Below are positions 19,136 through 27,502 of a stretch of 64,000 bases of DNA, piece after piece. The DNA lies in NCBI GenBank assembly GCA_000955795.1, contig JYOB01000007.1:62001-126000 (forward strand), written 5' to 3'. A program made the position numbers and the translations under genes. Source of the DNA: Burkholderiaceae bacterium 26 (GTDB lineage: Bacteria > Pseudomonadota > Gammaproteobacteria > Burkholderiales > Burkholderiaceae). The notes beneath the pieces were generated by a model that saw only the letters and a list, made by a program, of their open reading frames with translations, did no database searches and was not told where the DNA came from. The number at the start of each line of letters is the position of its first letter. Within the stretch, counting starts at the first letter, position 1.

Positions 19136-21438
19136 GCCGCGTCGGCCCCGGCCAGTGCGCGCTGGTCACCCAGCCGTTGCAGGTCTTCCAGGATCTGCTT
19201 CTGAGACAGCATGCTCAGGTCGATCACCTCGCGCGCCTGCGCCACGTAGTAGGCAAGCTGTTCGTCGCTGCGCGTGAGCGACTTGTCCAGCGCGGCTTCA
19301 ATGCGCTGCAACTGGGCAGCAAGCTTGTCGTTCGATTCGCCAAACAGCTGCACAGCCGCACCAAAGGCCTCGCCCAGGCTCGCCACCTCGACCGCGCTGC
19401 CGGTCACCTGCGCGGCCACCGCGCCGAGCTTGCCGGTCTCGGCCTCCACCCGATCGGTAAATCGCACGCCCACGCGCTCCAGCAGATCCGCCGACGTTGC
19501 CACCAGCGCATCGACCGCCGTGCGCTGCTCGGTCGATGCATGGTTGACGGCGTCGAGCAGCGTTTCGAGCGTGCCCAGCAGGCGCGCACGCTCGTCCAGC
19601 ATGGCGGTATCGCGCACCATGCTGTCGGACAGCTTCTGGCGCAGCTCGGCCACCACTTCCGCTGCCGCCTTGGGCGCTTCCGATGCGGCCTGCACCAGGC
19701 GAGAAATCTCGCTGATCGTGTTGTTGGCGTGCGCCTGCGTTTGCGCGGAGATGTCGCGCGCGGTTTGCGCCAGCGCATCGCAAATCTGTTGCTGACGGCT
19801 CGCGGTATCGGTGCCTGTTTTCTCCCACGCCTCGCTCAGCTTGGCGGCCATCGTGCCGAGCGCATCGGTCCAGGCCGCCAGACGCTGCGCGTCGCGCGCT
19901 TCCAGCGCAGCTTGCAGCGTGGCATGCGATTGGCGCGACGCCTCCTGCTGCGAAGCGATATCGCGCGCGGTCTGCGCCAGCGCATTGCAGATGTCTTGCT
20001 GGCGATTTGCCGTATCGGCGCCCGCTTTCTCCCAGGCTTGGCTCAGCTTCTCACCCGTGGCGCCGAGCGCCTCGGTCCAGGCAGCGAGACGTTGCGCGTC
20101 TCGTGCTTCCAGCGCAGCTTGCAGCGCGGTATGCGACTGGCGCGACGCGTCTTGCAACGACACGGCGTGTTGCTCGAACGTGGCGGCAGCGGCCTCCAGC
20201 GCGCGCTGGTTCTGGACGGCCAGTTCGGCGTGTGCCTGTTCTTGGCGGGCAAGCGCATCGCGCCAAGCTGCGGCCAAGCCGCCTACCGTGGCGTCCAGTC
20301 GGTCGGTAACGCCATCGAGCAACCGCGCCGAGCGTTGCTCGAATGTTTCAGCAAACCGGTCGAGCGAGGTGCCGACCTGGCCAACCAGGGCTTCGCTGGA
20401 ACGTTGATGCGCCGACAGGGCGTTGTTCCAGATGCCGGAAACCGTCTCGGCCGTGGCTTCAAAGCGGGTCGACAGGCCATCCAGCTGACGCTGCACCGCG
20501 TGCGTGACCGTTTCCTGCAGCGCAGCCGATTCGCGCGCGAGCCCAGCCATCGTCGTTTCCACCACAGGCTGCAGCGCGGCGCTGGCAACGCGTGCGCTCT
20601 CCGCTGCGCTGTCCTTCAACGACTGGCCCACGGAAGAAGCAAGCTGGCTGTAGGCGGCCTCCGTCTTGTCGAGAAATGCCTGCTGGGCGGCGATCTGCCG
20701 CTCGCTGCTGGCTGCGCCCTGCTGCTCCAGCGACGCCATCATCGCCTGCAACCGGTCAACCAGCGCGGGCATCACATCGGATTGCCGCTGCAGAAGCTTG
20801 AACGTCTCTTCACGCTGATGCGCGTGCGAATAGATGCGCAGCGTGGTCGCGATCTTTGCGTCGAGCGCCTGCACGGCCTGCAGCCGCTCGCGCCGGCACA
20901 GCGCCGAGAGCAACCCCAGCATGGCGGACGTCGCCACACCGGCAATCGACGTCCCGAACGAGAACCCCAACCCCTTGATCGGGGCAGCAAGCGATGCGCG
21001 GATCGCCTGCAAATCCGTCGCGCTCTCCAGCGCCGCGCCCGTGCCCTTGAGCGTCACCACCATGCCAAGCAGCGTGCCCAGCATGCCGAGCAGCACCAGC
21101 AGGCCCACCAGATACGGCGTCAGCGCGGGCGCAGGCAGCGCGACGCGCTCGCCTTCCACGCGCAGGCGCACGGCATTGCGCAGGCTCGGGTGCAGTTGTT
21201 CGAGCCAGGCGGCCAGATTGGTGGGTGCCTCGGACAGTCCTGCCGCGGCCTGCGTGACCGTGCCCGTGGCGTGGCGATAGCGGCGCAATTCCAGCGCGCC
21301 GGCCACGTAGGCGGCACCAATCACCAGCGTGACAGCCAGCGCGAGCAAGTTGCCACCAACGAGGTAACCGCCGGCAATCCACCCCAAGGCCGCGAGCCCG
21401 ACAAAGAAAACGATGAGATTCAGGTGAAGTCTGGACAT
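19132..21438 (-). CDS. DUF802-type MotA/ZorA-like membrane protein with long coiled-coil tail
   Basis: A 768-residue inner-membrane protein. Helices lie at about 8-27 and 30-50, then at 108-130 and 158-178. The latter pair reads as the MotA/TolQ/ExbB core, with GMLGTLLGMV, IKGLGFSFGTSIAG and SAMLGLLSAL. About 580 residues of predicted cytoplasmic coiled coil follow, poor in Pro and Gly and rich in Ala, Gln, Glu and Leu. The tail includes two adjacent 69-residue repeats. This layout, motor core plus long intracellular tail, resembles ZorA of the Zorya defence system, but no ZorC, ZorD or ZorE is present. It overlaps the OmpA-type gene by four bases. The biological role of DUF802 proteins is unknown to me. 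Confidence 0.82.
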   Translation of the reverse strand: MSRLHLNLIVFFVGLAALGWIAGGYLVGGNLLALAVTLVIGAAYVAGALELRRYRHATGTVTQAAAGLSEAPTNLAAWLEQLHPSLRNAVRLRVEGERVALPAPALTPYLVGLLVLLGMLGTLLGMVVTLKGTGAALESATDLQAIRASLAAPIKGLGFSFGTSIAGVATSAMLGLLSALCRRERLQAVQALDAKIATTLRIYSHAHQREETFKLLQRQSDVMPALVDRLQAMMASLEQQGAASSERQIAAQQAFLDKTEAAYSQLASSVGQSLKDSAAESARVASAALQPVVETTMAGLARESAALQETVTHAVQRQLDGLSTRFEATAETVSGIWNNALSAHQRSSEALVGQVGTSLDRFAETFEQRSARLLDGVTDRLDATVGGLAAAWRDALARQEQAHAELAVQNQRALEAAAATFEQHAVSLQDASRQSHTALQAALEARDAQRLAAWTEALGATGEKLSQAWEKAGADTANRQQDICNALAQTARDIASQQEASRQSHATLQAALEARDAQRLAAWTDALGTMAAKLSEAWEKTGTDTASRQQQICDALAQTARDISAQTQAHANNTISEISRLVQAASEAPKAAAEVVAELRQKLSDSMVRDTAMLDERARLLGTLETLLDAVNHASTEQRTAVDALVATSADLLERVGVRFTDRVEAETGKLGAVAAQVTGSAVEVASLGEAFGAAVQLFGESNDKLAAQLQRIEAALDKSLTRSDEQLAYYVAQAREVIDLSMLSQKQILEDLQRLGDQRALAGADAA
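19735..20148 (-). repeat. Tandem 207-bp (69-codon) repeat inside the DUF802 gene
   Basis: Two adjacent copies (19942-20148 and 19735-19941) encode units that each begin ASRQSH, continue LQAALEARDAQRLAAWT and end near LAQTARDI. They are about 80% identical at protein level by eye and strongly similar in DNA. The period is a whole number of codons, so copy-number change would lengthen or shorten the coiled-coil tail without a frameshift. Confidence 0.85.
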
Positions 21439-21456
21439 GAATGGTGTCTGTCCCGC

Positions 21457-22191
21457 TTAGCGGGGGCGAAGGGCTGCAAGCAACCCGTCGACCGGTTGAA
21501 AACGAACATCGAGCTCGGCCAGGAGCACGCTCTGCATATCTTTGCGGAACGCATCCAGCCAGGCGCGGGATGTGGATTGGGTGGCCTGGCCCTCTGCGGG
21601 CAACTGGGCCTGCCGCTGCTGCTCGGCCGCGCGCAAGCGCTCGAAGTACGGCCCCAGCATCGACGGAATGGCCCCCAGCAACGAACGTTCGCGGCCTGCG
21701 AGCGCTTGCTCCATGCTGGCGTCCAATACCGCAAGTCGCGCGAGGTCGGGCGTCCTGGCAGCCAGTAGGCGTCGCAGGCGGCCACGCAGGTCGCCAATTT
21801 CCAGCTCCATCGTCTGCTGCATCAGCACGTAGCGCTGCCGGAAATCGGCATAGTCGACCACCAGCGGCGCCGAAGGGCTCTGGATCGGCGCGCGTGGGCC
21901 CGTCCTGGCATCAGGCGCACAGCTGGACGCGATGGATTTCGCCAGCGCTGCACGGACACGGCTACCGATCGTCTCGGCGTCCGGGCCAACGGGCCGCGTG
22001 CTGGAGGCAATGGCGGGCGGCGTCGCGCTCAGTGCCGACGAAAGCGTGATGGCATCCGTCCAACTGAGCCATTGGCTCAACCGGTCGGAAAGTGGCTGCG
22101 CGGATGCGGAAACGTCAACGTCCGTCAGGCGAGCAAGAATGCGGATCAGCGCAGGGCCGCTGAGCGCCCTGCGTTGCTGGACGTGCGCCAT
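21457..22191 (-). CDS. DUF3348-type protein, first gene of motor operon
   Basis: A 244-residue soluble, mostly helical protein. The N-terminus (SGPALIRILARLTD, then LSQWLSWTDAI) fits DUF3348 proteins as I remember them. A Gln/Arg/Leu-rich helical region follows at about 115-200. It lies 18 bases upstream of the DUF802 gene and heads a four-gene operon. No catalytic motif, signal peptide or membrane helix is visible. There is no clear Shine-Dalgarno before the ATG at 22191. A terminator-like hairpin ends 14 bases upstream. A scaffold or regulatory role for the motor is speculation. Confidence 0.75.
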   Translation of the reverse strand: MAHVQQRRALSGPALIRILARLTDVDVSASAQPLSDRLSQWLSWTDAITLSSALSATPPAIASSTRPVGPDAETIGSRVRAALAKSIASSCAPDARTGPRAPIQSPSAPLVVDYADFRQRYVLMQQTMELEIGDLRGRLRRLLAARTPDLARLAVLDASMEQALAGRERSLLGAIPSMLGPYFERLRAAEQQRQAQLPAEGQATQSTSRAWLDAFRKDMQSVLLAELDVRFQPVDGLLAALRPR

Positions 22192-22204
22192 GCTACGAGT
22201 GCCG

Positions 22205-22233
22205 AAAAAAGGCTGGAGTTTACACTGCCAGCC
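22205..22233 (-). terminator. Rho-independent terminator-like hairpin in the motor operon leader
   Basis: On the minus strand GGCTGG pairs with CCAGCC around an 11-base loop, and T6 follows directly. The element ends 14 bases before the start codon of the DUF3348-type gene, on the coding strand of the operon. It may end a short upstream transcript or act as an attenuator. On the plus strand there is no U-tract. Confidence 0.6.
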
Positions 22234-22490
22234 TCGTCGGAAAGCCGTCTTCGGGTGGCATAAGCATCACTTCTCAAGAAGAATCGCAGCGATCAGTCGG
22301 CTCGCCGGCGATACAGGGCCGCATCCTCCAGCGCATAGCGCGGCATTGGGCCTTTCCTGACATGGGTCTCCGCCGAAACCGCGTCAGTCCAGCGCTGCTC
22401 CGGTCACCGGTCCGCATTTGTGCGATCACGCCGACAGCGGTATCGTGTCGCCCACTACCGCACCCTCCCCCGCATTCCTCCCATATCCCC

Positions 22491-23636
22491 GTGACCGATC
22501 ACCCTACCCTCACCTGGACCGACGACCGCCCTGACGCCACCAGCGACGCCGTCCATACCGCCGTCTGGCACTCCGAGGCCGGCAATCCGCCGCCCAAGCG
22601 CGTGGTCGTTGCGGACGATCGCACCACCGCCGATGCCGCCTACCGCCTCGCCTGCGAGGGCACGGCACTGCTCTGGCAGGGCGATTTCCAGAACGCGCGC
22701 CAACTGCTGCAGGCCATGTCCCGCCGCACAGACCGCAAACCACGCAAGGAAGCCACCTCGCCCATCGATGCGTTCAACCTGCACCGGCAAGCGCAATCGC
22801 AGCGCGCACGCACGCTCGGCATGCTGCTGATTCCGCTGGATGCGGATTACGCCATCCCGCTGCGCCGCGCGCCCGACATGCGCGAAGCCTGCACGGAGGC
22901 TTACGGCACGAGCAGCGTCGCTTCCGTCGTCTCGCTGCGTGAGCTGCTCGGCCTGATCGGCGCGCATGAGTGGCGCAAGAAAGGTGTCGAGATTCCCGCG
23001 CTCGGCGGTGAGCGCATTCACCCGCACTACGGCGTGTTCTCGCCGGTGCGTGGCGAATACGTCGATCTGGTGGCGAAGGTGCCGTTGCCTTCAAAAGCGC
23101 TGGCATTCGACATTGGCACGGGCACGGGCGTGCTCGCGGCGGTGCTGGCCAAACGCGGCGTGAAGCGCGTCATCGGCACGGATCAGGACCCGCGTGCCCT
23201 GGCCTGCGCCCGTGAGAACGTGGCGCGCCTTGGGCTGCAAACCCAGGTCGATATTGTTGAGGCCGATCTGTTTCCCGAAGGCCGTGCGCCGCTGATCGTG
23301 TGCAACCCGCCGTGGCTGCCGGCACGGCCAAGTTCGCCCATCGAGCGCGCTGTTTTCGACCCAGACAGCCGCATGCTGCGCGGCTTTCTGGATGGGCTGG
23401 CTGCGCACCTGGAGCCCAACGGCGAAGGCTGGTTGATCCTCTCAGACTTTGCCGAGCATCTGGGCCTGCGCACGCGCGATGCGCTACTGGCGATGATCGA
23501 CTCCGCCGGCCTGCAGGTCGCGAGCCGTGAAGACATCAAGCCGAAGCACCCGAAGGCGAGCGATGAAAACGACCCGCTCTATCAGGCCCGCGTTGCCGAA
23601 GTGACGTCGTTGTGGCGCCTGAAGGCGCGCCAATAG
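22491..23636 (+). CDS. Class I SAM-dependent methyltransferase (NPPW-type)
   Basis: A 381-residue methyltransferase. The SAM-binding motif I DIGTGTGVLAAVLA is at about residues 208-221, an acidic residue (GTDQD) ends the second strand, and motif IV is VCNPPWLP. NPPY/NPPW marks N-methylation of an amide or base nitrogen, as in HemK/PrmB/RsmC-like enzymes. About 180 N-terminal residues precede the catalytic domain, possibly for substrate binding. The GTG at 22491 is chosen because upstream translation looks non-coding, but no clear Shine-Dalgarno supports it. The substrate is unknown. The gene is convergent with the flavoprotein gene, nine bases away. Confidence 0.8.
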   Translation: MTDHPTLTWTDDRPDATSDAVHTAVWHSEAGNPPPKRVVVADDRTTADAAYRLACEGTALLWQGDFQNARQLLQAMSRRTDRKPRKEATSPIDAFNLHRQAQSQRARTLGMLLIPLDADYAIPLRRAPDMREACTEAYGTSSVASVVSLRELLGLIGAHEWRKKGVEIPALGGERIHPHYGVFSPVRGEYVDLVAKVPLPSKALAFDIGTGTGVLAAVLAKRGVKRVIGTDQDPRALACARENVARLGLQTQVDIVEADLFPEGRAPLIVCNPPWLPARPSSPIERAVFDPDSRMLRGFLDGLAAHLEPNGEGWLILSDFAEHLGLRTRDALLAMIDSAGLQVASREDIKPKHPKASDENDPLYQARVAEVTSLWRLKARQ

Positions 23637-23645
23637 GCCAGCAAT

Positions 23646-24908
23646 TCAGCGCGCCATCGTCGCCAGGTAGTCGAGCGCGCCCTGCCCCGCAGCGGCGCCG
23701 CTCGCAAAGCACGCCGTCAGCAGATAGCCGCCCGTCGGCGCTTCCCAATCGAGCATCTCGCCCGCGCAGAACACGCCGGGCAGACGCTCGATCATCAGCT
23801 TCGCATCCAACGCTTCAAACGCGACGCCGCCTGCGGTGCTGATCGCCTCGTCAATGGGTCGGGTGCGTGTGAGCCGTAACGGCAGCGCCTTGATGGCTTT
23901 GGCCAACTGGGCAAGATCGGCAAATGCTTCCTTGCTCAGGCACTCGCGCAGCAACCCGAGTTTCACGCCCGTGATGTTCAGCTTGCTTTGCAGATGGCTC
24001 GACATCGAACGCGCGCCGCGCGGGCGCATCAGTTCATCGGTCACGCGTTGCGCGCTCCAGCCCGGCGCAAGGTCAAGCCAGATCGTCGCGCCGCCATCTG
24101 CAGCCACAGCATCGCGGATGGGCGCTGACAACGCATAGACGAGACTGCCTTCAATGCCCGTCTGCGTGACCACAAACTCACCCTGGCGGAATTGCAGCGC
24201 CCCGTCAGCGCCCGACGGCAAGCCGATGGCGACCGACTTGACCGGCTGCCCCGCAAATCGCTCCTGGAAATGCGCGCTCCAATCAGCATCGAACCCGCAG
24301 TTGGCGGGCTGCAATGGCTGCACCTGCACACCGCGCGCCCGCAGCAAAGGCACCCAGGCGCCGTCGGAGCCCAGGCGCGGCCAACTGCCGCCGCCCATGG
24401 CCAGCACCACGGCATCGGCTTGCACGAGGCGTTCAACATCGGTGGTTGCAAAACGCAGCACCTGCGCGTGATCCGACGGCTCCGCCCACCCCACCCAGCG
24501 ATGCCGCATGTGCAACTGCACGCCTGCGTCGCGCAGCCGGTGCAGCCATGCGCGCAGCAAGGGCGCGGCCTTCATCTCGGTCGGAAACACACGGCCCGAG
24601 CTGCCGACAAACGTGTCGATGCCCAGCCCGTGAATCCATGCGCGCAGCGCGTCCGGGCTGAAGCGGCCAATGAACGGCGCCAGCGCATCGCGCCGCGTGC
24701 GATAGCGGCCGAGAAACGCGTCGATCGGCTCGGAATGCGTGATGTTCATCCCGCCAATGCCCGCGAGCAGGAATTTGCGCCCGGCCGAAGGCATGGCATC
24801 GAACACCTCCACACGCACACCGTTGCGCGACAGGACTTCAGCGGCCATCAGCCCGGCAGGGCCGGCGCCGATGACGGCAACGAGAGGGGCGTTAGGTGTT
24901 TCAGACAT
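23646..24908 (-). CDS. BaiN/HI0933-like FAD flavoprotein
   Basis: A 420-residue NAD(P)/FAD-dependent oxidoreductase-like protein. The N-terminal dinucleotide motif is GAGPAGLMAAEVL, followed by GRKFLLAGIGGMN, typical of the HI0933/BaiN family. The late FAD motif is CAGEMLDWEAPTGGY, near residues 373-387. Substrate and physiological role are not established for most members. It stands alone on the minus strand between two methyltransferase genes that run the other way. The start at 24908 gives the canonical short N-terminus before the FAD motif. Confidence 0.85.
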   Translation of the reverse strand: MSETPNAPLVAVIGAGPAGLMAAEVLSRNGVRVEVFDAMPSAGRKFLLAGIGGMNITHSEPIDAFLGRYRTRRDALAPFIGRFSPDALRAWIHGLGIDTFVGSSGRVFPTEMKAAPLLRAWLHRLRDAGVQLHMRHRWVGWAEPSDHAQVLRFATTDVERLVQADAVVLAMGGGSWPRLGSDGAWVPLLRARGVQVQPLQPANCGFDADWSAHFQERFAGQPVKSVAIGLPSGADGALQFRQGEFVVTQTGIEGSLVYALSAPIRDAVAADGGATIWLDLAPGWSAQRVTDELMRPRGARSMSSHLQSKLNITGVKLGLLRECLSKEAFADLAQLAKAIKALPLRLTRTRPIDEAISTAGGVAFEALDAKLMIERLPGVFCAGEMLDWEAPTGGYLLTACFASGAAAGQGALDYLATMAR

Positions 24909-25125
24909 GCGGGGTGGATGGGTTCATGCGGGGCGGACAAGCGGGGCGCTATTGTCACATCCTGACTGGGCGCGGGCAAACGAGGTCATGCATGACGCCC
25001 CTTTAGGGTGCGCTTGCCGTCGCCCGCCCCGCTTTTCGGTAAACTGACGCCCTCTTTCCGCTTTTTCTCCGCGCCGCCGCACCGAATCCCATTCCGTGCG
25101 ACATGTCGCCCAGGCTGTCCTGACG

Positions 25126-25968
25126 ATGTCCAACAAGACCCACGAAATCCGCCCCAACCAGTCGATCGAACTGCTCAAGGAACTGCACATCCTGACGCGC
25201 GACGGCAAGATGAACCAGGACAGCCGGCGCAAGCTCAAGCAGGTCTATCACCTGTTCCAGTTCATCGAGCCGCTGATGGCCGACGTGCAGCAAGCCAAGG
25301 GGCATGTCACGCTGGTCGACCACGGCGCGGGCAAGTCTTACCTCGGCTTCATCCTGTATGACCTGTTCTGCAAAGAGCAGCCGGGCGACGGCACCTCGCA
25401 CATCTATGGCATCGAAACGCGCGAAGAGCTGGTCGCCAAGTCGACCGAGCTTGCCGCGCGCCTGGGCTTCGAGGGGATGTCGTTCCTGAACCTGTCGGTG
25501 GCCGAGTCGATCACGTCTGACCGGCTGCCGGCGACCATCGACATCGTGACCGCACTGCATGCGTGCAATACCGCCACGGACGATGCAATCCGCTTTGCGC
25601 TCGAAAAGCATGCGCAGTACATCGTGCTTGTGCCGTGTTGCCAGGCGGAGGTGGCCGGCGTGCTGCGCAAGAACAAGGGCAAGTCGCTCGGCAATGCGCT
25701 CACGGAAATCTGGCGCCACCCGCTGCACACGCGCGAATTCGGCAGCCAGGTCACCAACGTGCTGCGCTGCCTGCAGCTTGAGGCGCACGGCTATCAGGTG
25801 AGCGTGACGGAACTCGTCGGGTGGGAACACTCGATGAAGAACGAGCTGATCATCGCGCAGTACAAAGACCTGCCGCGCCGCCGCCCGACCGAGCGGCTGA
25901 ACGAGGTGATCAGCACGCTGGGGCTGGGGGAACTGCACGAACGGTTTTTTGCGCCGGCTGACTTCTGA
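25126..25968 (+). CDS. SAM-dependent methyltransferase (Methyltransf_32-like)
   Basis: A 280-residue cytoplasmic protein. The SAM-binding region VDHGAGKSYLGF is at about residues 65-76, and TALHACNTATDDAI corresponds to the later conserved block. CC pairs and a basic KKNKG loop follow. This pattern occurs in the methyltransferase domain family that includes the GSTCD C-terminal domain. The target is unknown; RNA is plausible. The ATG at 25126 is preferred over a GTG 30 bases upstream because the protein there begins with the polar helix. It is convergent with the second diguanylate cyclase gene. Confidence 0.75.
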   Translation: MSNKTHEIRPNQSIELLKELHILTRDGKMNQDSRRKLKQVYHLFQFIEPLMADVQQAKGHVTLVDHGAGKSYLGFILYDLFCKEQPGDGTSHIYGIETREELVAKSTELAARLGFEGMSFLNLSVAESITSDRLPATIDIVTALHACNTATDDAIRFALEKHAQYIVLVPCCQAEVAGVLRKNKGKSLGNALTEIWRHPLHTREFGSQVTNVLRCLQLEAHGYQVSVTELVGWEHSMKNELIIAQYKDLPRRRPTERLNEVISTLGLGELHERFFAPADF

Positions 25969-26029
25969 AGAAAGGCGGCAGAAGCGCAGTCTGTCAGTAC
26001 ATCGGCGCCGGGGCCAGATCCCGTGGCGG

Positions 26030-27502
26030 TTATGCCGGGCGTCTGCCTTCGTGCTGCACCCGCTTGTCTTCGTACATGGCGACATCGGCTTCGCGCAGCG
26101 TTTCTTCCAGGCGCCCGCCTTCGTGGCAGGTGGCGCAGCCCATCGAAAAGCCGAGCACCGCGCCCGGATAGAACTGGTTGTTGAGTTCGACCAGCTTACG
26201 CAGGCTTTCCACCAGCGCCGCACCAGCCTGTGCGTCGGCGCCGGGCAGCAGCACGGCAAACTCATCGCCGCCAATGCGCGCGGCGTGTGCGGGCTTGTCG
26301 ATGGCCTTGCTGAGCACTTCGCCGGCGCGGCGCAGTAGCGCGTCGCCGGCGGCGTGGCCGAGCTGGTCGTTCACGCGCTTCAAGTCGTTCAGGTCGATCA
26401 TGATGACCGTGACCGGGAAAGGGCCCTTGCGCTCCAGCCGGTTGATCTCGTCTACGTAGAACGAGCGGTTCTTCAGCTTGGTCAGCACGTCGTGCTTGCC
26501 GAGATATTCGAGGTACGACTCAGCCTTCTTGCGCGCGGTGATGTCGGTGAGCGCCAGCAGCACCATGTCCCAATCCTTCTCGCGCCCGGGGAAGACGGAG
26601 AACTGCAGGTGGATGTTCAGCGTGTTGCCATCGAGCCCATAGTTGATGACCTCGCGCTGCTGGAAGAGCCTGCCGTCCCACAGGTCAATCAATTGCTCGC
26701 GAAAGTGCGAGCGCATGTCGTCGCGAAAGATTTCCGGCAAACGGGCAAGCAAGTCGTTGCGGTTGCGTGCCTTGAACATCTCCAGCGTGAAGCCGTTGAC
26801 GTCGAGCACCTGGATCTCCTGCATACAGCGCTCGACAAACTCGGGATGCACGTCGGTAAAGGTCCGGAAATCGGTGATGCCCTGCATGCGCACTTCGTCC
26901 AGCAACATCTTGATGGTGCTGAAGTTCTCCACCCACAGCGACACCGGCGCGTGCTCGAACACGCCGCGCGCATAGAGCTGGCTGGCCGCGGCACGGCGGC
27001 GGGCATCTTCGAGTTCGGTGATGTCGTCCACGGCCACAAGCACGCGGTCCCATGGCTGATCGTGATCGGGCAGGACGACGCCCTTGAGCAGGATGTCGAG
27101 GCGGCGGCCGTCGAGCGTGTAGTTGACGCTGCGGCTCTCGAACGACGGCTCGCCAGACCAGAGCTGAACGAGTTCGCCCACGTGGGCTTCGAGCATGTCG
27201 TCGCGCAGCACGTCGGCCAGGCGCGCGGTCAGGGTTTCGGCATCCGGGGCGGCGTACATGGACAACGTGCGCCGGTTCACGCGCAGCACCTTGATGCAGG
27301 CGGAACACGCCGCCACGCGTGATGCGTCCTCTTCCAGAAAGCGCTGCAGATCGGTCACGCCGGCGGCGCGCCATTGGGCAAAGAGGCGGTGCAGGTCGCT
27401 GTAATCCTCCAGCCACAATGACGTGGGGGTGACATCGAAGAAATCGATCAGGTTGACACCCACAGCCGCCGGGCTGCTGACGCTATCGGACGCGGATTGC
27501 AT
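26030..27502 (-). CDS. Cytoplasmic PAS-PAS-GGDEF diguanylate cyclase
   Basis: A 490-residue c-di-GMP synthase without transmembrane helices. Two related PAS domains occupy about residues 15-160 and 180-310. Each contains a similar SLWxE(D/N)(Y/F)S opening and an (L/F)RDDM motif, so they probably arose by duplication. The GGDEF domain spans about 320-480, with GGDEF at 411-415. The position of the I-site reads KPAH, not RxxD, so product inhibition is probably lost, unlike the larger cyclase at 1538-4234. The start at 27502 has GAGCGA upstream and yields MQSASD; a 29-residue extension is rejected. The gene is followed by a long divergent spacer. Confidence 0.88.
   Translation of the reverse strand: MQSASDSVSSPAAVGVNLIDFFDVTPTSLWLEDYSDLHRLFAQWRAAGVTDLQRFLEEDASRVAACSACIKVLRVNRRTLSMYAAPDAETLTARLADVLRDDMLEAHVGELVQLWSGEPSFESRSVNYTLDGRRLDILLKGVVLPDHDQPWDRVLVAVDDITELEDARRRAAASQLYARGVFEHAPVSLWVENFSTIKMLLDEVRMQGITDFRTFTDVHPEFVERCMQEIQVLDVNGFTLEMFKARNRNDLLARLPEIFRDDMRSHFREQLIDLWDGRLFQQREVINYGLDGNTLNIHLQFSVFPGREKDWDMVLLALTDITARKKAESYLEYLGKHDVLTKLKNRSFYVDEINRLERKGPFPVTVIMIDLNDLKRVNDQLGHAAGDALLRRAGEVLSKAIDKPAHAARIGGDEFAVLLPGADAQAGAALVESLRKLVELNNQFYPGAVLGFSMGCATCHEGGRLEETLREADVAMYEDKRVQHEGRRPA

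Noticed and set aside
19078-21768. An 896-codon open frame on the plus strand
   Set aside because: It runs antisense to the DUF802 and OmpA-type genes, is rich in Arg/His/Gln, and has no recognisable domain. It is a by-product of high GC codon use in the true genes.
17845-22191. Zorya phage-defence system
   Set aside because: ZorA- and ZorB-like proteins are present, but no ZorC, ZorD or ZorE lies in or around the operon. The partners are DUF2894- and DUF3348-type proteins, so calling it Zorya is not justified.
22293-22346. A 17-codon frame as an independent gene
   Set aside because: It is too short to support without conservation or expression data, so it is mentioned only with the leader hairpin.
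26354-27322. A 322-codon plus-strand frame opposite the second diguanylate cyclase
   Set aside because: The minus strand encodes clear PAS and GGDEF domains; the plus frame has none.
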